Source of the DNA: Clostridium sp. SY8519
GTDB lineage: Bacteria > Bacillota > Clostridia > Lachnospirales > Lachnospiraceae
NCBI RefSeq assembly: GCF_000270305.1
Contig: NC_015737.1
Span: 677,501-741,500, forward strand
Direction of reading: 5' to 3'
Length of the DNA: 64,000 bases
The notes beneath the pieces were generated by a model. It had not been told where the DNA came from and searched no databases. It saw only the letters and a program-made list of their open reading frames with translations. The position numbers were made by a program, and so were the translations under genes. Positions 35,376 through 44,131 of this stretch are shown in pieces; within the stretch, counting starts at the first letter, position 1; every line of letters begins with the position of its first letter.

Positions 35376-36395
35376 TTATGCCTCCTTTCTCACATCATAA
35401 ACAGGGATTTCCGGAATCGCCTGCTGTACCTGCGCCAGAAATCTGCCGCTGTCATAATGATGCCCATACGCGGAGTAAGGATTGACCGTAACTGCTGCCA
35501 GGTGAATCCGGGTTTGTACCGAAAAGTCCAATCCTTTTCGTTTCAGCGCCTCATAGGTCTCCCGGGACAGCAGGATCCGGCTGCCGTCCTTTACCACCAT
35601 CTGCCGCCCCGAAAGATCCGGATTGGAACGGAGCAGCGGCCGGATCATCGCATCCGTCAGACCGCCCTGCACATAAATTCTCTGGGGCGCGTCCGTATCC
35701 CCTCTGCGGCCCCACAGTTCCTCCGGCGTCCGGCTGCCCTTTTCCTCCACGGTGCCGTCTTCCCGTATGGGAAAATATTTGCCCGTACGGCCCCGGATCT
35801 CCTCCGAAATCCGCAGTTCTGTCTGGGGCAGGGACAGGAGTTCACAGGTATACGCGGTATCCGCCACGGTCTTTTTCATGTCCTGGCTGTATGACGCGCC
35901 GGTACACAGAATCGCCGCGTCGCTGACCTGACGGGTGGAAATACTCTTGCGTTCCAGCGCTCCGTCCACCAGGATCTTTCCGCCGCCCTGTACACCGCGC
36001 AGATACTCCCGGATCTGCGCCATCTGGGACGTAAGGGACGGTCCGGCCGCCTGCACAAATCCGTCGCTGTGCGCACGCAGCACCACCACTTCCCCCAGCG
36101 GCGTGCAGATGCCTGTCGTATGCAGAATCTCCCGGGTCACATCGCAGAACTTCAGAAGATCTGCCGCTGTGGCTACCAGTGTTCCCCGATATACAAAAAT
36201 GCCCGGTTTCACCGTATCTGTCACCAGATCGCTGCTCTCCCCATCCCTTCCGATGGATGTCAGCGCCACCGGAATCCGCGCTTCATGCAGTTCTCGGATC
36301 ATCCGGTTCATTGAGGTGGTTTTGCCGGCATTTTTACACATTCCGATGAAAGCCACCGTCTCATAAGATGCAATCTGTCTGCTGAACTCTCCCAT
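35376..36395 (-). CDS. kamB: P-loop subunit of the lysine 5,6-aminomutase reactivase
   Basis: A 339-residue P-loop protein: the Walker A GMCKNAGKTTSMN is near residue 18. The rest has no recognisable enzyme motif. It precedes the MutS-like gene and is therefore taken as kamB of the kamB-kamC pair that restores inactivated lysine 5,6-aminomutase. The ATG at 36395 has AGGAGG right before it; a 104-codon extension upstream is arginine-rich, covers a repeat and is not a real gene. It could also be an independent GTPase. Confidence 0.78.
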   Translation of the reverse strand: MGEFSRQIASYETVAFIGMCKNAGKTTSMNRMIRELHEARIPVALTSIGRDGESSDLVTDTVKPGIFVYRGTLVATAADLLKFCDVTREILHTTGICTPLGEVVVLRAHSDGFVQAAGPSLTSQMAQIREYLRGVQGGGKILVDGALERKSISTRQVSDAAILCTGASYSQDMKKTVADTAYTCELLSLPQTELRISEEIRGRTGKYFPIREDGTVEEKGSRTPEELWGRRGDTDAPQRIYVQGGLTDAMIRPLLRSNPDLSGRQMVVKDGSRILLSRETYEALKRKGLDFSVQTRIHLAAVTVNPYSAYGHHYDSGRFLAQVQQAIPEIPVYDVRKEA

Positions 36396-36446
36396 TTTTT
36401 CCTCCTGCTGCCGGATCTGCGGGACGCTGTCGGCCGTCCCTTTTTC

Positions 36447-36514
36447 TTTGGATTCCGTGATGCTTCCGACCGGTTTTCCCTTCGGATTCCGTGATGCTTC
36501 CGACCGGTTTTTCC
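36447..36514. repeat. 34-bp tandem duplication before kamB
   Basis: Two 34-bp units (36447-36480 and 36481-36514) agree at 32 positions. Degenerate TTCGG-starting copies continue towards 36590 and into the 3' end of the EamA gene. Confidence 0.85.
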
Positions 36515-36561
36515 TTCGGATTCTGCCGCAATTATCCTTGCGCCTCTCCCTTCGGCTTCTG

Positions 36562-37635
36562 TCACAGTTCCCCTTCGGCCTTTTCCTTCGGCTCCCGTTC
36601 AGCTTTCTGTCCTGTCCCCTGAAGAGATTTCCCCTCTCCTGCCGGATCCGGTGTCTTTCTGCCGCGCAGCATACGTTCCAGCGGCAGTTGGGACAGCAGA
36701 ATGCCAAGGAACATCAGAGCACAGCCCGTCAGTTCCCGCAGCGTCAGTGCCTGTCCCAGAATGATCCAGCCAAACACCGCGCTGAATACACTCTCCAGGC
36801 TCATCAGAAGGCTCGCTACCGTCGGATTCAGATCCTTCTGCCCGATGGTCTGCAGCGTATAGCCCGCCGCGCTGCTCAAAAGTCCCACATACAGCAATGC
36901 CGGCAGCGCCCGCAGCACCGCGTCGGTTCCCGGACGTTCCAGAATCAGCATTGCCGCTGTGGCAAATATGGCTTCAAAGAAAAACTGAAGTGCCGAAAGC
37001 CGCACCGCGTCGGTGCGCGAGACAAAACGGCCAATCCCGATAATCTGCAGCGCAAACAGCACCGCGCTGAGCAGGGTCATTGCATCGCCATACCCCAGTG
37101 TCATTCTTCCCCGCATACACAGCAGATACAGCCCGGCTACACTCAGTATGACGCAGATCCAGATTTTCAGTCCCTGGCCTCTGCGAAAGACAAACAGACT
37201 GATCAGCGGAACCAGTACAACATACAATGCGGTAATAAAGCCGGATTTTGCAGTCGTGGTATGTGCAATCCCGATCTGCTGTGCCGCGCCGGCGGCAAAC
37301 AGCAGAAATCCGCAGAGCAGTCCGCCGGTCCAGAGGGTCTTCCTGTGTCTGGCACGCTCCCGGTCCGGTACGGCCGCCGCTTCCGGGCTGCCTGCCTTCC
37401 CGTCTGCACTCCCCGGCTGTCTGCTGCTTCGTTTTTTCAGCTGATCCGTAAGAGCGATCACCGGCAGCATGGCTGCCACAGCAATCCAGCTCCTGCCTGC
37501 CAGAAATGTATACGCATCCACATATTCCGCGCCGATACTCTGTGCCGAAAATGCCGACCCCCAGATAACCGCCGCCGCCAGCAGGCAAAGAACACCGATC
37601 AGTTCCTTCTTCTGTCTTCTTCTGTTCCTGTTCAT
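36562..37635 (-). CDS. EamA-family (DMT superfamily) exporter
   Basis: A 357-residue membrane protein with ten hydrophobic segments in two EamA repeats. Odd parts are a polar cytoplasmic loop after segment two (about 65-95, rich in Arg, Ser and Ala) and a charged tail (GEGKSLQGTGQKAEREPKEK) partly encoded by an intergenic repeat. The ATG at 37635 follows GAGGAGAAT; the long upstream extension of the frame has no such site. Substrate unknown. Confidence 0.88.
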   Translation of the reverse strand: MNRNRRRQKKELIGVLCLLAAAVIWGSAFSAQSIGAEYVDAYTFLAGRSWIAVAAMLPVIALTDQLKKRSSRQPGSADGKAGSPEAAAVPDRERARHRKTLWTGGLLCGFLLFAAGAAQQIGIAHTTTAKSGFITALYVVLVPLISLFVFRRGQGLKIWICVILSVAGLYLLCMRGRMTLGYGDAMTLLSAVLFALQIIGIGRFVSRTDAVRLSALQFFFEAIFATAAMLILERPGTDAVLRALPALLYVGLLSSAAGYTLQTIGQKDLNPTVASLLMSLESVFSAVFGWIILGQALTLRELTGCALMFLGILLSQLPLERMLRGRKTPDPAGEGKSLQGTGQKAEREPKEKAEGEL

Positions 37636-37837
37636 ATTCTCCTCCATCTCTTCCCTGAACGCCGAAATCACGCCTCCGAACAGGTAAAAAATGCAAAAAA
37701 ATCCCCTGCATCCAATCAGGCAATTCTTCATTGTCTGGTAACATGCAAAGATTCTGAAAAAAATATATACCAGCGGCAGCGGGAGAAACGCCCACTCCCT
37801 GTCTGCTGCTGTCATACGAAAAATATGCTGAATATGC

Positions 37838-38446
37838 TCAGCGCACCCGCAGCGCGATACCGAATCCGGCCGCAATCTCTCTGCAGCGCGCGATATCCTC
37901 CTGGGGAATGACCCCCACGACCGACATTGCCACATGGGGAACATACTGCTGTACACGCCGGGTATACCGAAGCAGTGCCTCATAAGCTGCCGGGCCGAAC
38001 TTCGGGTGGCACAGCGCATCATACTTCTGTGCCGTACACTGATTCAGACTGACGGACACGGTGTCCACAAGCCCCTCCAGCAGGGGCGCGGTATCTTTCC
38101 CGTGGATCAGATCGCTTAATCCGTTGGTATTGATCCGGATCTGAAGCCCGGACTTCTCTCTGACATATGCGGCGGTCTCCAAAAGCTCTTCCAGCCGCTC
38201 GGTCGGTTCGCCATAACCGCAGAATACAAGCTCACGAAACGGTGTGGTGTCCCAGGCATCAAACAGGGTGCGGATCTCCGCCGCAGACGGCTCTCTTTTC
38301 AGCCAAAGCGACTCCGCGCTTCCCAGCCCTTCTGTCTCATTGCGGACACAGAACTCACACCGGCAGGGGCAGCGGTTCGTAATATTTGCGTACAGCCCGT
38401 CCCCGTAGCTGTAGAATACTGTGCCGATCTCTTCCTGCAAACTCAT
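37838..38446 (-). CDS. TatD-linked radical SAM protein
   Basis: A 202-residue radical SAM protein. It carries the cluster motif CPCRCEFCVRN (CxxxCxxC within residues about 24-31), then VFCGYGEPT and RINTNGLSD. The shape and the YSYGDGLYANITNRC start match the small radical SAM family often encoded with TatD-family nucleases; no tatD gene is beside it here. The reaction is unknown. The ATG at 38446 follows AAAGGGGGA. Confidence 0.88.
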   Translation of the reverse strand: MSLQEEIGTVFYSYGDGLYANITNRCPCRCEFCVRNETEGLGSAESLWLKREPSAAEIRTLFDAWDTTPFRELVFCGYGEPTERLEELLETAAYVREKSGLQIRINTNGLSDLIHGKDTAPLLEGLVDTVSVSLNQCTAQKYDALCHPKFGPAAYEALLRYTRRVQQYVPHVAMSVVGVIPQEDIARCREIAAGFGIALRVR

Positions 38447-38624
38447 ACAGATTCCCCCTTTGATTCTGTCTCTGTTTCCATCGATTCCGCAGCAGCTGCC
38501 GCCGGTTATTTTCTGCTGTATTCCGTCAGGAATTCCTGCTATCAGTGTATCACACTGTATACCGGATGTACACTTTTTTCGCAGGACTTCCCCGGCAGGC
38601 TTCCACGGCAGCCTGCCTCCGGTT

Positions 38625-39065
38625 TCATTCTTCCGGCTGCCGGATGTCCTCGATATTTTCAATGTCTTCCAGCCGGATCCTGCGGCCGCGGCGGCAGAGC
38701 AGCAGCCCCTGCCGGATATCGATTTTCTGTATATCCACCGCTTCTGTCACGGAACTGCCGCCCGCTTTCCTCGCATCCTGCTGAAACCAGGTAATCTCCG
38801 CCCGTACATAAGCTGCCGCGGATCCCTGCTCCAGCAGAAACCGTATCTGCTGCAGACAGCGATCCAGTTCTTCTTTGCGGCTGTCCGTCAGCTCCGGAGG
38901 CGCTTCTGTCAGACGTGCGGTCTCCCGGATGGCATCTTCATATCCGGTCAGCGCGGCAAATGGCAGGAACTGCGCGGCACGGTTTTTCCGCGTCATCTGC
39001 GGATGCGCCGCCGACCTGTGATGCGGCAGGCGCAGAATTCCCTCATAGCGGTCTGTTCTGCCCAT
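38625..39065 (-). CDS. YolD-like small protein of a Y-polymerase cassette
   Basis: A 146-residue protein with the segment MTRKNRAAQFLPFAALTGYEDAI near residue 24. This is the usual N-terminal sequence of YolD-like proteins encoded beside Y-family polymerases, as accessory factors of unknown mechanism. It begins 44 bp after the polymerase gene and is probably in the same SOS-controlled unit. Confidence 0.75.
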   Translation of the reverse strand: MGRTDRYEGILRLPHHRSAAHPQMTRKNRAAQFLPFAALTGYEDAIRETARLTEAPPELTDSRKEELDRCLQQIRFLLEQGSAAAYVRAEITWFQQDARKAGGSSVTEAVDIQKIDIRQGLLLCRRGRRIRLEDIENIEDIRQPEE

Positions 39066-39109
39066 AAACTCCTTCTTTCTGAAATTCCGGCACCTGGAAA
39101 AAATTCCGG

Positions 39110-40651
39110 TTATGCCTTATGTCCGCCGATCTGTTCATTTCTCTGAATCGCAGTGGCCCCTTCTTCCAGGTTCATCCCTTTCAGGATTGCGTTTTTTCCG
39201 AATTTTCTGCGAATCTCAAGAGACGCCAGCTGCAGCCGGTGTTCCCGGTCTCTGGCCCTGTCTTCCGCTTCCCGCTCCCGGCGCTTCTGTTCATAATCCG
39301 TAAACAGATCCAGCTGTTCATAATCTGCTTTCCCGCCGGCCTCTGCCTCATCCAGCACATGGCCGGCAGTCAGACAGACTCTTCGAATCAGACGCCGGGG
39401 ATCCACGATCCGGTCATACAGTCCCAGCACCGCTTCTGTCAGTTCCCGGGAAGAGGAAGTCCGGTGCTGCAGACGGGCTGTTCCATGCGCATGCCAGGGC
39501 GCGCCCGATCGGCGCTTTCCCGCCGAAACAGCGCCGACAGCAGCTGCCCGCGGGGCAGACAGTTCCGCTGCAGATGACACAGCCGGCGGCTCCGCACGGT
39601 CATAGCCGATATACAAAACCGCCTGGTCCGTCACCAGGCCATGCTCCACCAGATCCAGCGCCAGCTGATCTGTCATCTCCTGAACCACAAGGCGCCCTTT
39701 TTCCCAGGCATACGGGCAGGGCAGCACCTGACCGGAACCCATGCTCTTCCTTTCCGGACGGTAGGCTTTGATATCCGCCATGGTACAGGACTCCCAGCCC
39801 CAGGCATGATCAATCAGCAGCTCCGCATTCACCCCAAACAGCCGATACAGCAGCTCCTCATTGTGGTACTGATCGGCTGTTCCCAGCGAACAGCGGGCGA
39901 TATCCCCCATAGTATACAGACCGTTTGCTTCCAGCTTTTTCGCATAACCGCGGCCCACACGCCAGAAATCCGTCAGCGGACGGTGGCCCCAGAGCCGCCT
40001 CCGGTACGACATCTCGTCCAGCTCCGCGATCCGCACGCCGTCCGCATCCGGAGGCATATGCTTCGCCACAATATCCATGGCAATCTTGCCGAGGTAAAGA
40101 TTTGTGCCGATTCCTGCCGTGGCTGTGATGCCCGTCTCCCGCAGCACATCCCGGATCATCGTCATGGCAAGCTCACGGGGTGTCATGGCATAGACCAGGA
40201 GATAATCCGAAATATCCATGAAAACCTCATCAATGGAATAGACATGGATATCCTCCGGCGCAATATACTTCAGATAAATCTGGTAAATTCTCGTGCTGTA
40301 CTGCAGATACAGCGCCATGCGCGGAGGGGCCGTCACATAGTCCAGCGCCAGGGTCCGGTCTGCCTTCAGCTGATCCGCGTCAATGGAACTGCCGGAAAAG
40401 GAACCGCCTCCCAGCTGTTTCTTCCGGACTGCGTTCAGTTCCTTTACCTGTCGTACCACCTGAAACAGCCGGGGCCGTCCGGGTATGCCCCAGGCTTTCA
40501 GTGACGGCGATACGGCCAGACAGATGGTCTTCTCCGTCCGCGCGGGATCCGCCACTACCAGATTGGCCGTCAGCGGATTCAGCTGGCGCTCCACACATTC
40601 CACTGAAGCATAGAACGACTTCAGATCAATACAGAGATATGTTCTGCTCAC
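39110..40651 (-). CDS. Y-family DNA polymerase, UmuC-like
   Basis: A 513-residue translesion polymerase. It starts MSRTYLCIDLKSFYASVE (catalytic Asp9) and has the second acidic motif YSIDEVFMDISDYLL near 134. It is distinct from the dinB copy elsewhere in the window and has a longer C-terminal region. It starts with GTG at 40651 behind GGGAGG. The promoter contains a LexA box, so DNA damage should induce it together with the YolD-like gene. Confidence 0.94.
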   Translation of the reverse strand: MSRTYLCIDLKSFYASVECVERQLNPLTANLVVADPARTEKTICLAVSPSLKAWGIPGRPRLFQVVRQVKELNAVRKKQLGGGSFSGSSIDADQLKADRTLALDYVTAPPRMALYLQYSTRIYQIYLKYIAPEDIHVYSIDEVFMDISDYLLVYAMTPRELAMTMIRDVLRETGITATAGIGTNLYLGKIAMDIVAKHMPPDADGVRIAELDEMSYRRRLWGHRPLTDFWRVGRGYAKKLEANGLYTMGDIARCSLGTADQYHNEELLYRLFGVNAELLIDHAWGWESCTMADIKAYRPERKSMGSGQVLPCPYAWEKGRLVVQEMTDQLALDLVEHGLVTDQAVLYIGYDRAEPPAVSSAAELSAPRAAAVGAVSAGKRRSGAPWHAHGTARLQHRTSSSRELTEAVLGLYDRIVDPRRLIRRVCLTAGHVLDEAEAGGKADYEQLDLFTDYEQKRREREAEDRARDREHRLQLASLEIRRKFGKNAILKGMNLEEGATAIQRNEQIGGHKA

Positions 40652-40761
40652 AATATACGCCTCCCGGGGTCTGTATGCCGCCGGAGCCGCTGCGCCTCCT
40701 GCCGCAGGCTCTCCGGTATTTCCACAGACAGATGTTCTGCCTCACCTGCCTTCTGTCCCCT

Positions 40762-40791
40762 ATTATAGAAGAACATATGTTCTCTTTTCAA
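40762..40791 (-). promoter_or_regulatory. SOS promoter with LexA box for the UmuC-like polymerase
   Basis: Minus-strand TTGAAA (40786-40791) and TATAAT (40762-40767) are 18 bp apart. The 14-bp palindrome AGAACATATGTTCT (40770-40783) lies between them and matches the Bacillus/Clostridium LexA operator GAAC-N4-GTTC. Confidence 0.93.
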
Positions 40792-40811
40792 GCTTTTCTG
40801 TGAAACAGCAT

Positions 40812-40841
40812 AAAAAAAGAATACTGTTTTTTTACAGTACT
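40812..40841 (-). terminator. Terminator of mntP, overlapping its stop codon
   Basis: AATACTGT (40820-40827) pairs with ACAGTACT (40834-40841), with one end mismatch. The minus-strand stem is followed by seven T at 40812-40818. The right arm includes the mntP stop codon. Confidence 0.8.
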
Positions 40842-41416
40842 CCTTTCACAAAAATCTCAATTCCGATAAACAGAAGGATACATCCGCCCAGGACAGACGC
40901 TTTTCCGGACAGCCGTGTACCGAAAATCCGACCCACAGATACACCGCCGACACAGATCACAAAAGTCACCGCCGCAATGATCAGAGACGCGGTCAGCGCC
41001 TCCCACCCGCCGTAACCGGCAATCGTAAATCCGACCGAAAGCGCATCGATGGAAGTGGCCACTCCCTGCAGAAGCAGCACTCCTGCCGTCAGCTTCCGGC
41101 TGACCGTCTCTCCTTCTTCCCGGCCGGCACGGATGCCGTCTGCCAGCATCTTTCCGCCGATTCCGGCCAGAAGGAGCAGCGCGATCCATGGAATAAATTT
41201 CTGAAACATCTGAAAATAAGCGGCAATCGTATGCACGCAGAACCAGCCGATCATCGGCATCAGAAACTGAAATCCGGCAAAGGTTCCTGCTATGACGCAC
41301 TGTGTCCGCCGGCGCATCTTCGGCTGATGCAGTCCATTGGCCGCAGATACGGAAAAGGCGTCCATGGCAAGTCCCACGCCCAGTACGGCGCTGTTGATCA
41401 GAAATACTTCATCCAT
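40832..41416 (-). CDS. mntP: Manganese efflux pump MntP
   Basis: A 194-residue inner-membrane protein with six hydrophobic segments and two LAMDAFSVS/ATSIDALSVG motifs, whose Asp residues are needed by MntP. It exports Mn2+ to prevent toxicity. No yybP-ykoY manganese riboswitch was recognised before it, although the upstream region is strongly structured. Confidence 0.94.
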   Translation of the reverse strand: MDEVFLINSAVLGVGLAMDAFSVSAANGLHQPKMRRRTQCVIAGTFAGFQFLMPMIGWFCVHTIAAYFQMFQKFIPWIALLLLAGIGGKMLADGIRAGREEGETVSRKLTAGVLLLQGVATSIDALSVGFTIAGYGGWEALTASLIIAAVTFVICVGGVSVGRIFGTRLSGKASVLGGCILLFIGIEIFVKGVL

Positions 41417-41458
41417 CTGTCCTTTGTTCCCCCGATCCTGTCATTGAATTCTGATTAT

Positions 41459-41583
41459 AGAATCCGGCAAACCCCTTAGTCAAGGCTGACTGCAGGCGCC
41501 GGCGCCTCCCTCCTCCCGGACACGCCGTATGCTTCTCCAAGGGGTTCGCCATATGCTTCTGCTTGTGCATCCCGCCGGATTCT
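41459..41583. repeat. Nested inverted repeats in the mntP divergent region
   Basis: Outer arms AGAATCCGGC (41459-41468) and GCCGGATTCT (41574-41583) are perfect complements. Immediately inside, AACCCCTT (41470-41477) pairs with AAGGGGTT (41539-41546). The interior also carries GGCGCCGGCGCC and two copies of (A/G)TATGCTTCT (41527 and 41551). It lies between mntP (minus) and the unknown plus-strand gene, and could be a three-way-junction leader RNA or a small mobile repeat. Confidence 0.7.
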
Positions 41584-41635
41584 TCTATAATTAAGAAACA
41601 GAAATGGAAAGAACGAAACGAGGAGAGCATATACA

Positions 41636-42145
41636 TTGGAAAATCGAACTTATGAAGAATGGATGAATCCGGGACACACAGACGAAATCCGAATCAAAAG
41701 CATCCGGATCGGCGACTGCATGGAATACGGCATCGGCTTCGGCCCGGATGCCGCCGAAATGAAAGTGGATGTGCAGGGGCGCAGCTATTACATCGGCTTA
41801 AGTGTCTACGCCCTGTCCGTCACCTTCACCATCTGTCCGGATGAAAGCCAGATCCGGATCCTGTGCGGCGCGGACGACAGCGAAGATCCGATTCAGGAAC
41901 TGAAAGACAAGGGCGGCTACCTCTTTTTTATCCGCCGTTTTGCAGATTATCACGCGCTGGAATCCTTCAGTTTTTTCCCTGCTTTCCAGATTTTGCGGCA
42001 CATCTGCAACCATGTGGATGACGACGCTGTCGTGGATCCCTATATTGCGTACGCGGAAGGCAAACTGCTCTCCGAGGTGGAGCTTCCGGATCTGCCGGAT
42101 ACAGACTGGGAGATCGAAAAACACGACGCCCGCTTTATGCGCTGA
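41636..42145 (+). CDS. Hypothetical protein (169 aa)
   Basis: Not recognised. A 169-residue acidic soluble protein with no signal peptide; it appears mixed alpha/beta and ends KHDARFMR. The start is TTG at 41636 behind ACGAGGAGAG; the next in-frame ATG is nine codons downstream. It is divergent from mntP and followed by a strong terminator, so it is a single-gene unit. Confidence 0.75.
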   Translation: MENRTYEEWMNPGHTDEIRIKSIRIGDCMEYGIGFGPDAAEMKVDVQGRSYYIGLSVYALSVTFTICPDESQIRILCGADDSEDPIQELKDKGGYLFFIRRFADYHALESFSFFPAFQILRHICNHVDDDAVVDPYIAYAEGKLLSEVELPDLPDTDWEIEKHDARFMR

Positions 42146-42185
42146 ACAAAAAAAGGAAGGACTGAAACGCCGTCCTTCTCTGACC

Positions 42186-42218
42186 GACCCCGGATCTCTG
42201 GACATCCGGGGTCTTTTT
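42186..42218 (+). terminator. Terminator of the 169-aa gene
   Basis: GACCCCGGAT (42186-42195) pairs with ATCCGGGGTC (42204-42213), followed by five T. A second hairpin (GAAGGAC/GTCCTTC) lies just before. It reaches the stop codon of the convergent NTPase-Nudix gene. Confidence 0.9.
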
Positions 42219-43249
42219 CAGCTGTTTCTGCGGCTGACATACGCAATCGCCCGCAGCAGCACGTCCCGGTCTTCCGGAATCCGGATCCGTTCCGCGGCTT
42301 CCTCCAGCGGCACCCAGGCCGCATCCTCTACTTCCAGCGGAATCAAAGGCGTCTCTGTCCTTTCTGCAGTACCCGCAAAAAAAGTCACTTTTCGGGGAAC
42401 CGGCCCATAGATACTGGGAACCGTTTCCGCAAATTCCGTGTCCACCCGGGCACGTACCCCCGTCTCTTCCAGGATTTCCCGCACAGCCGCGTCTTTTTCT
42501 GATTCACCGAAAAATCTGCGCCCTTTCGGAAAGGACCAGCTTTTCCTCCCTTGAATCATCAGCACCCGGGCGCCGTCTTCCGAGAAAACCACTGCACCGT
42601 AAGAGTTTTGCTCTTCCCGGTTCCCTGCCTCTTTCTCCAGGGCATGATACCAGTCTCCCAGACGCCGGGGCAGAGCGTTTCTGTTCTCTTCTGTCACCGG
42701 CACCAGCTCAGTCTCCCGCATGCGGACGATTTCCTGCAGAAACGGCGCATCCGCCTGCTGCAGAACCCCCAGCACCGGAAGTCCGCAGGTCAGCACACGT
42801 TTCACCGATGCCTGAAATTCCGGCACATCCGCCTCATGGGGGCCAAGCTCATCCATCAGCACCAGTCGGCGGCTCCCTCCGGGCAGCCCGCTGTATCGCG
42901 CTGTTTCTTCCGTGTGTGCCTCTTTCCTGTCTGCCGGTCTGCTGCCCGCGATTCTGTCCAGGACCCCGCAGCCCAGACGAATAAAGCGTTCCCGTATCTG
43001 CTCCGGCCGGTCAGCTTCTGCAGCGCTGCATGCGCCCGGCTTTCCGCACCGAAACAGATAATTGGTCCGGGACGGTTCTTCTTTCGCATCTGCTGAGAGC
43101 AGATGGGCGGTACGCACGCCCGGAATCACCCCGGACGCCAGTACCGTGCGAAATCCTTCCGGCCGGAGGCCTTCCTGCTCCAGAAACCGACGGATCGCGG
43201 TGGTCTTTCCGATTTTTTTCCTGCCTGTCAGAAACAGCAGCTGTTTCAT
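42218..43249 (-). CDS. Fusion of THEP1-like NTPase and Nudix hydrolase
   Basis: A 343-residue two-domain protein. Residues 1-200 resemble the nucleoside-triphosphatase THEP1 family: P-loop GRKKIGKTT (9-17), Walker B LVLMDELG (129-136), and TCGLPVLGVLQ. Residues about 215-340 are a Nudix hydrolase with an intact box from G243 to V265 (G-x5-E-x7-REILEETGV). Both halves act on nucleotides, so the fusion may clean up NTPs or alarmone-like compounds. It overlaps the methyltransferase gene by 4 bp. Confidence 0.88.
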   Translation of the reverse strand: MKQLLFLTGRKKIGKTTAIRRFLEQEGLRPEGFRTVLASGVIPGVRTAHLLSADAKEEPSRTNYLFRCGKPGACSAAEADRPEQIRERFIRLGCGVLDRIAGSRPADRKEAHTEETARYSGLPGGSRRLVLMDELGPHEADVPEFQASVKRVLTCGLPVLGVLQQADAPFLQEIVRMRETELVPVTEENRNALPRRLGDWYHALEKEAGNREEQNSYGAVVFSEDGARVLMIQGRKSWSFPKGRRFFGESEKDAAVREILEETGVRARVDTEFAETVPSIYGPVPRKVTFFAGTAERTETPLIPLEVEDAAWVPLEEAAERIRIPEDRDVLLRAIAYVSRRNS

Positions 43250-43950
43250 TCTGCTTCCTCCCGATCGCTCACTCTGTCCCGCAGAAGCTCCCTGGCCTGC
43301 TGGAAAACCGCTTCTTCCGGCGCATGCATTCCCTTATTTCCGAGAATCAGATGCCTATCACCGGACGGAAACTTCTGATAAAAATTGAAATTCGGCGTAA
43401 TCCCCGCCTTGTGGTAAGCCAGATAAAGTCCGCAGCCGGCATCATTGGACGAAAACCGATCCGCGGCAATCAGCACCCCGCCTGCAGCCAGCACACGCGC
43501 AAGTCTCCGCGCGTATTTCATATAGGCCCGCTGCCACACCCTGCATCTGTCCGGATAACTGTCCGCCGCTGCCAAACCGTCCGGTTCTCCCCTCATTTCA
43601 TGGGAAAGCCCGGACACAACCACTGTGTCGCACAGATTCTTTTCTTCGATTCCGCAGATATCCTCACAGACAAACCGGATATTCGGAAGCTCCAGGCTGT
43701 GTGCCAGCTTTCTGGCGGCAGCAATGACTGCGGGATCTCTGTCGACTCCCAAAACAAACGCGTGGGGAAATACACGGGCCAGATAACAGCTCAGTACTCC
43801 CGTACCGCAGCCGATATCCATAATATCCGTTCCGATCCAGTTCCTGTGGCTGTCAATCCAGGCAGTCATCTGCGCGTAATAGTCCCGGGCATCCTTTGCT
43901 TCCGGAATGATTTTACTTACCTGATTCAGATATTCATTTCTGCTGTGCAT
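43246..43950 (-). CDS. Class I SAM-dependent methyltransferase
   Basis: A 234-residue methyltransferase; motif I is IMDIGCGTGVLSCYLA near residue 43, the acidic motif II is VLGVDRDPAVI, and motif III/IV lies in CEDICGIE. The substrate is unknown. AGGAGGAG precedes the ATG. It overlaps the NTPase-Nudix gene by 4 bp, so the two are coupled. Confidence 0.9.
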   Translation of the reverse strand: MHSRNEYLNQVSKIIPEAKDARDYYAQMTAWIDSHRNWIGTDIMDIGCGTGVLSCYLARVFPHAFVLGVDRDPAVIAAARKLAHSLELPNIRFVCEDICGIEEKNLCDTVVVSGLSHEMRGEPDGLAAADSYPDRCRVWQRAYMKYARRLARVLAAGGVLIAADRFSSNDAGCGLYLAYHKAGITPNFNFYQKFPSGDRHLILGNKGMHAPEEAVFQQARELLRDRVSDREEAE

Positions 43951-44131
43951 CTGCTCCTCCTTTGACCGATGTGCGGTTTCGCTCTGTTCTGATGATTCGG
44001 TTCAGAGGTCATTGTAGCACGTCCCCGCAGGAGTACTCATGCAGGATATTCCTTCACTGATGCAAACACTGATGCAGCGGCCGGGCGGTGTCTCCCGGCT
44101 TCTGTCCCGGCCGAAACAGATTTCCGGCGGA

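Noticed and set aside
36395..36707. 104-residue N-terminal extension of kamB
   Set aside because: The extension is arginine-rich, covers a tandem repeat and overlaps the neighbouring EamA gene; the ATG at 36395 has AGGAGG in front of it.
41417..41635. yybP-ykoY manganese riboswitch in front of mntP
   Set aside because: The region is strongly structured, but the conserved loops of that riboswitch could not be matched on either strand, so only inverted repeats were reported.
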